Below, one piece after another: positions 63,201 through 64,000 of a DNA stretch of 64,000 bases. The notes beneath the pieces were generated by a model. That model ran no database searches, was not told where the DNA came from, and saw nothing but the letters and a program-made list of their open reading frames with translations. The stretch's first letter is position 1; the number at the start of each line of letters is the position of its first letter. Position numbers and translations under genes: made by a program. Location of the stretch: the NCBI GenBank assembly GCA_905181855.1, contig CAJIZE010000003.1:1-64000 (forward strand), in the 5' to 3' direction. This DNA is from an uncultured Flavobacteriales bacterium (GTDB taxonomy: Bacteria; Bacteroidota; Bacteroidia; Flavobacteriales_G; Salibacteraceae).

Positions 63201-64000
63201 TTATAAGTGGTGAAACCATCTGCTCAATTGATTCAACATTAATTCAAGCAATTCAAGTTTATGATGTTGATAGTGGCGACTCAGCAGGCAGTCTGTCGCT
63301 AGTTGCATTTAGTTCTTCTTCAGTGGTCCCTGTTGATAGTATTTTCTTGTCAGGAACAGATAGCAATAGGTTTATTCATGTTCATCCGGTAATGCAGGCC
63401 TTTGGTACAGTGCAAATTGGAGTATATGTATTTGATAATGAAAATTTCGCTGATACTTCATATTTCACTTTGAGAGTGAATAGGTTACCAAATACATCAG
63501 CAGGAATTGATAAAGTGATCTGTATTGAAGATACATCATTTTTAGTGGCAAGTGGAGGTATTAGCTACAGCTGGTCAAATGGTTTCAACGGTAAAACAGC
63601 TAAAGTTTATCCAGTTAATACAACTACTTATGTAGTTACCGCAACAAATTCTTTTGGGTGTCAAAGAGCAGATTCAGTTACGGTTGCGGTAAATCCATTA
63701 CCTCAAATTAATATAGGAGTGCTAAGTAGTATTTGTCTTAATGATTCGCCAGATACACTTAATTCGGCAGTACCAATTGGTGGAACTTACTATGGTGTTG
63801 GTGTTGTAAATGGTGTGTTTAATCCAACACTTGCAGGTATTGGAACCAAATCAATTTACTATTTATATACTGACTCAAACGGTTGCTTTGGAATAGATAC
63901 TAGCAGCATTATAGTTCGTATTGTACCTTCACCTGTGTTAAGTAGCTTTGGGTTTTCCTGTACAGGTGATACACCATTCGTATTAAATCATGGTTCTCCT
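51281..64000 (+). CDS. Giant secreted multidomain adhesin-like protein (3' end outside the window)
   Basis: One frame stays open for 4240 codons to the window edge. TTG 51281 (or GTG 51290) gives the signal peptide SRVFSVFILAMALLLMPNASVA. In order follow: a glycine-rich domain (residues about 69-311; EWTVPYTGTYSIQAFGAQGG, ILVIAGGGGGGG) of the type next to ALK/LTK kinases; LamG-like domains at about 346-550, 682-875, 994-1183, 1559-1765 and 2471-2660; Ig/HYR-like modules with cysteine-containing DNCT turns (about 1800-2360); two cadherin-like modules (about 2370-2780); SprB-like Ig strings ending in GCxxxDSV (about 2880-3260); seven cadherin-like repeats (about 3260-3970); then more Ig modules. 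It should be a surface or matrix protein exported by the T9SS; a C-terminal sorting domain would lie beyond the window. Ligands unknown. Confidence 0.9.
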   Translation, partial: MSRVFSVFILAMALLLMPNASVAQSGNTSLVFTNASATGRTGPTQSQLNTAYSGTDLSGNVTIITQGFQEWTVPYTGTYSIQAFGAQGGNAAYSGGKGASISGEFKLESGDVLKIVVGQKGVISSNSSTRGYAAGGGGGTYVVQSPYTSNSSILVIAGGGGGGGSGPLGNSTDQNGLDGSISTNGNNGLGPNGSTGGVNGNGGSAGSNSGSSSGAGFIGNSPSFIGWADGAISFVNGANGSLNNQTNRSDGGFGGGGGAGYGGGGGGGYSGGGAGHFNATYDYGGGGGGSYNSGTNQNNIAGFNIGHGKVVITPVINLNRIQNDTTISCGELVTIGYSSISVTDQLKLHYPMNGNAVDYSSNKVDGVITGSISGVLDRFGNTAGALNFPNSTTSRTLIIDSVALFNGTQDFTYSFWIRPATFTRYPMWFRNGKWGSGHNFGVRNNTTLTMNGNTVGSGTVSFVPTLNNWSHMVIIRKGDSISQWSNGLFRGNYTANNSNWGNPFSPSKPMYIGSGDATSDTYFRGDMDEFAYYDKALNQAEIIALYQSPDLTKNNYLWSTGETTLTIDVSPIVTTTYYVTITDGIASRADSVTISIAGPVKQNITATNTAICDGAATTITTASSESGMNYSLYETAGNTLVDGPTAGTGAPLSFVTGNLTSTTNFYVDGATSQNLSPTGGTALDFDGSNDYVVLPSSINSQIANTITIEGWFNISSLGEAAMLVGESYLGDGNIEFMIYKHNGNLNAGFFNGGFQNNSAAMPTLNTWVHIAATYNQQNIITYYNGIEVANTAKTLSLPVGTEEWRLGRRWDHNERLDGKMDEVRIWNIARTQAEISASMYSALTGSEAGLVAYFNFEDGTGSATLTDKTSNNYNGTLFGMDVNSDWVTGYGPSGLGTCSVNSETVTVSISALVNQNITATNASVCSDSSTTVTTASSETGVNYSLYNASATLIDGPTSGNGSSLSFNTGSLIAATDFYVAGATPQNLSPTGGTALDFDGVNDHIITPLDADLDVMPVTTWEAWIYPTIDDASYNMIMSQEDGGWDRFIAINSGKFALGRTINGWVPPAPIILNTWQHIAVVYSGANIKFYLNGVEFVSGTTEGSHSSLGKFTIGSNQAGTQNFKGKMDEVRVWNVARTQAEISANMSTSLTGSEAGLVAYFNFEDGTGSATLNDKTSNNYNGTLFGMDVNADWVQGFGAYGSGSCSVNSDTVSVSVDHITAPSTTGANICEGTSALINAFGGTGSQVYKWYGDAYGNNIIGIGSGFTSPPLTTNTTYYAGLSNSGGVDTVTPVPHITGYSGNARGYYFVAPTDFTITSLYVPTDAGGINQNIAVVRLNAAPPSYSSTTNNFSTLFLAQNNATTGYIPVSIKIYAGDIIGVLGGRSAANNASYGVFSNIAINGISATTYRLGMQFNLSTTAPQNLWTESSSSKSRVNFTYTSSFKTNNCNSSLTATLVTVNSPSFSFAQDTITACGADSVNVDAGAGWASYAWSNGDVTQISTITSSGTYNVTVTDANGCTAEDSLVVGVIGAAIIQGDTTICSRELVTIGYSSISVTNQLKLHYPMNGNADDYSPSKVDGLISGGISGVPDRFGNTAGALNFPNSTATRTLIIDSVALFSGTQDFTYSFWIRPVTFGGYPKWFQNGEWNNGNNFGIRNNKLLMMNNVTVGSGSVSFIPTLNQWTHIVIRRSGSTVSEWANGGYQGDFTNSKGNVFSPSQPLFIGSANIGSGTYYKGDMDDFAYYNKALSQAEITALYQSPDYMSYTYSWSTGETTATINVIPAQTTTYYVTTTDGISSCTNSINIRVLDTLGLDAIAQNVSAYADSTGRVYVNPTDVNNGSSAVCGIDNMWIGDTAIYCVDAGDFWFFAEDVNGNIDSAQFTLTILDSIKPTLASVSDTIIYLDANGEAAVSINSIVASSNDNCTSMLTFTASDTTFDCTDDTVLVTLSARDESGNVSYDSLLITILDTIAPTPSVQGAIVYLDASGYGNFSALNLISDTGEVCGDVTMSFSDTSISCSNTITIANCPATVISTNQVSNGTSGTNKGQSFTSIEFGAIDKIELQVWPTGAPYLVIREWVSDTYVSAFNGAVLATSNTATNMPANTNWSDMSTFIFDIPVIIDSNKKYVIQVMNGSPYVKIPGTYAGGEAYETANPSFVRDMKFKVYSCGVGTKSVTITDASGNSVTQKFGLAVLDTIVPIIFAGNQTVYLDNSGFAYLDVLNVDSASFDNCTLDSIWLSADTFTCGTSGNYTLFGTDGAGNQSSDQFYVAVLDTISPTLIVRDTTIYLNMATGTASLAWKGLVLDTLDNCSIDSVISLQLSSSVNLKYACADTGIHQVSFRTVDNSGNSTTVVSNVTVLNTTCTPPVAIADTFSFDETTTLISLTAIGYDVDSVNGDSIYFNAYSGNGLSILDFNAETGHIEFSANNRFDFEVDSQLVIKYEVVDRMGNVDSANVVINVINLVEQVYAGYGNALSFDNIDDQVTLPIDLSFNTTEFSIEAWVYWTGSTNDIDYISGKGFGQYELHTGGTSGSNSIRFIPTDQVWIDAPTGSFLPNKWNHLVGVYNPSVSLGKVYINGLDVGAISNGVNGLSTAVVNTTSDVIIGRRANGDFPFNGNIDEFKLWNKALTAKEVSQSYLLRSNQNEINLVAYLNFDNQWEDFDNIASLDYGQGIFSQGSTTFVESYNPFNYEIGERLPIGDTVSFGLAWDADSNNITFSKFAGDTSQFDIDSQTGAITVGINSNLDYENDPLLIFTYQVHEDGDNQTDTASIKVSLLDENDRPVFSDVTNIISQIICASDFNPTFNFEVHDDDPGDTSFLSVWAITSNQLLIDSNTIFIQGSNTARSISFNPTYVDSGLVDIKIYVQDPSGAIDSTVFIVYVQPTYYTYDTVSVCLWDNITVNGNSYSYSTGTVVDSLNTNFGCDSVVQTFIHIDSLLNPSVTANVFMCEDSVATLTIASAEFGVRYQLIDVNTSANIDTAYLGTGADINILIPITDTTTIAVSATGSYSAGVCGRILSDTVTINYVPNVLPTITLLSSDTICFYDSLVLSSNYYSNNLWSNGATAQSITVSDSGIYSLSVTTDGICPVTIYDTIYHHVLPVDATATAPTEVCWGDTSNISIANSEIGTDYYLYFEQGSTVIDGPISGNGSTIDFSFGPFTQDTTFQLHAQNRNCEIILTDKPTVQVNPLPVVTVHNDTNMSPVDTIQIWADGGSTYLWSDGQTGDTISITPDTNITYYVTVTSAKGCNQYDSVYILLNTFPTLNDTLISINENPVNGSFIGNLLGFDSDANDTLSYQIISGNVANYTLLDGGKLYVATPLAIDVETNPFDTIYVRVTDDGDPMLSDSGRVVIRILDLNEKPVIVTDTFLIDENSVNGLFVGTANSIDVDTLTSFSYTVIGGANTTFEINPTTGAITVKDSTYLDLETTETFELVVEVSDGGLVADLYDTTAYVINLNDINEKPIIGDSTFVINENAPQSDTIGTMYAVDVDVNTSFRYVLYGGDVSAIGISTNGILTIKDSAQFSYENRAFFEVDMVVFDGGLSPEMSDSAKIRVNIIDLNEKPILNDSLFTIIENSPNGDYLGTVLATDVDSTKSFNYTLIGGDTSAIEMDLNGVLTIKDSVQFSYENRAYFEVDIEVTDGGIAPEMIDTSTVRINVIDVNEKPVLIVDLFTIDENLSNTTIINTIVATDVDSTQTLTYAILEGADTAFAISTNGVVSVLNENYLDFEKTTSFNINVQVADGGIDSIKYDTLVYTINLNDINEKPEVISVISFLVNENQPNGNVLGTITAQDQDIITNFKYTLYSGDINAVSIDSITGILSIKDVTQFDFETNTSFVVNLVVEDGGLIPEMKDSSIITINVLDINEKPIVYDSIFSINENIPNGTSLGFVASSDVDAVQNIQYSLIAGNVNLMNIDASTGELTVSNSSAFNVEADTAFVVDVRVTDGGLTPTMNDTATIKVKIKDLNEHPVISFISGETICSIDSTLIQAIQVYDVDSGDSAGSLSLVAFSSSSVVPVDSIFLSGTDSNRFIHVHPVMQAFGTVQIGVYVFDNENFADTSYFTLRVNRLPNTSAGIDKVICIEDTSFLVASGGISYSWSNGFNGKTAKVYPVNTTTYVVTATNSFGCQRADSVTVAVNPLPQINIGVLSSICLNDSPDTLNSAVPIGGTYYGVGVVNGVFNPTLAGIGTKSIYYLYTDSNGCFGIDTSSIIVRIVPSPVLSSFGFSCTGDTPFVLNHGSP
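51485..52215 (+). other. ALK-type glycine-rich domain coding region
   Basis: Encodes strands alternating with GGG runs: GGKGASISGEFKLESGDVLK, VVGQKG, then AAGGGGGTYVV and glycine tracts such as GGGGGAGYGGGGGGGYSGGG near 52050-52110. The pattern (W-x-VP-xxGxY, GGKGA, LxxGDxLxIxVGQxG, GGGGGT) matches PF12810-like glycine-rich domains, which fold as polyglycine-II helix bundles in human ALK/LTK. The GGT/GGC-rich DNA stands out from the AT-rich surroundings. Confidence 0.7.
52258..52930 (+). repeat. LamG module, copy 1 of a duplicated pair
   Basis: This LamG-like module, starting after the ISCGELVTIGYSS lead-in, recurs at 55900-56575 with an offset of about 3642 bases. Both copies share LKLHYPMNGNA, RFGNTAGALNFPNST and RTLIIDSVALF, and most changes are silent or conservative. 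The second copy is embedded after an Ig-like module. Confidence 0.85.
53813..53925 (+). repeat. 113-base near-identical repeat, copy 1
   Basis: This stretch ends the second LamG module (GSEAGLVAYFNFEDGTGSAT and onward). It matches 54734-54846 at 111 of 113 bases (offset 921), far closer than the rest of these two modules, pointing to recent duplication or gene conversion. Confidence 0.9.
54734..54846 (+). repeat. 113-base near-identical repeat, copy 2
   Basis: Partner of 53813-53925, in the third LamG module. The two differences are A/T after GGAAGCGC and C/A in CTTA(C/A)CGAT. Confidence 0.9.
55900..56575 (+). repeat. LamG module, copy 2 of a duplicated pair
   Basis: Partner of 52258-52930. 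It keeps the lead-in (RELVTIGYSSISVTNQLK), the LamG body and the closing GDMDDFAYYNKALSQAEI segment. Divergence is greatest in the middle loops. Confidence 0.85.
61060..63190 (+). repeat. Seven tandem cadherin-like repeats
   Basis: Repeats of 303-306 bases (about 101 residues) each contain a start like INENxPNGxxLG, a central DVD calcium-type motif, a YxLxGG strand, ITVKDS/LTIKDS, an FxYEN/LDFE segment and an end D-x-NEKP. The NEKP (or NEHP) ends fall near 61350, 61657, 61958, 62261, 62564, 62872 and 63178. These are CA-type (cadherin) modules, which usually bind calcium at the joints. Confidence 0.88.

Overview
The window is a chromosomal segment of a member of the Bacteroidota, most likely the class Flavobacteriia. 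The evidence is a GldN gene at the left edge, type IX secretion (T9SS) C-terminal sorting domains on secreted proteins, a CarboxypepD-plug TonB receptor, TAnnTTTG-type promoters, few Shine-Dalgarno sequences, AT-rich DNA and a flavobacterial ftsH/rsfS/birA neighbourhood. No phage, CRISPR array or intact transposase was seen.

Layout. 1-3615: the end of a gldM-like gene, gldN, then an overlapping four-gene unit containing a secreted YidD-domain protein and two related TPR/membrane proteins. 3646-4903: a TM2 protein and an outer-membrane barrel. 4960-11307: a six-gene nucleotide-sugar operon on the minus strand (aminotransferase, UDP-glucose dehydrogenase, UDP-glucuronate decarboxylase, acetyltransferase, TviB/WbpA-type dehydrogenase, dTDP-glucose dehydratase). 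11376-13387: a barrel protein and waaA (Kdo transferase). 13347-20330 is accessory in character: an mltA gene lies between two diverged direct copies of a waaA-tail/sorting-domain junction, followed by a kelch/T9SS protein, a barrel gene beside an attC-like inverted repeat, a transglutaminase lipoprotein and an EHP-repeat lipoprotein. 20364-20582: tRNA-Leu(TAA) and tRNA-Gly(GCC).

20661-39343 is mostly housekeeping: mutS, a SpoU methyltransferase, three tiny Cys-rich lipoproteins, an OmpA-like/TPR lipoprotein, a deoxynucleoside kinase with folK, sppA, a nucleoside transporter, a bifunctional nuclease, etfAB, pdhB, a membrane pyrophosphatase fused to a YceI domain, AMP nucleosidase and a lipoyl-less E2 acyltransferase. 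39963-50555 holds psd, cdsA, ftsH, rsfS, birA and pyrE, interrupted by a secreted esterase and a TonB receptor on the opposite strand. A Nudix gene follows.

51281-64000 is one open frame (4240 codons and still open) that encodes a giant secreted surface protein: signal peptide, ALK-type glycine-rich region, five LamG-like domains, Ig/HYR-like modules and seven cadherin-like repeats. It fits the T9SS/gliding context set by gldN.

The most unusual items are the secreted-YidD operon, the HppA-YceI fusion, the duplicated junction flanking mltA, the trio of Cys-rich lipoproteins, the EHP-repeat lipoprotein and the giant adhesin.
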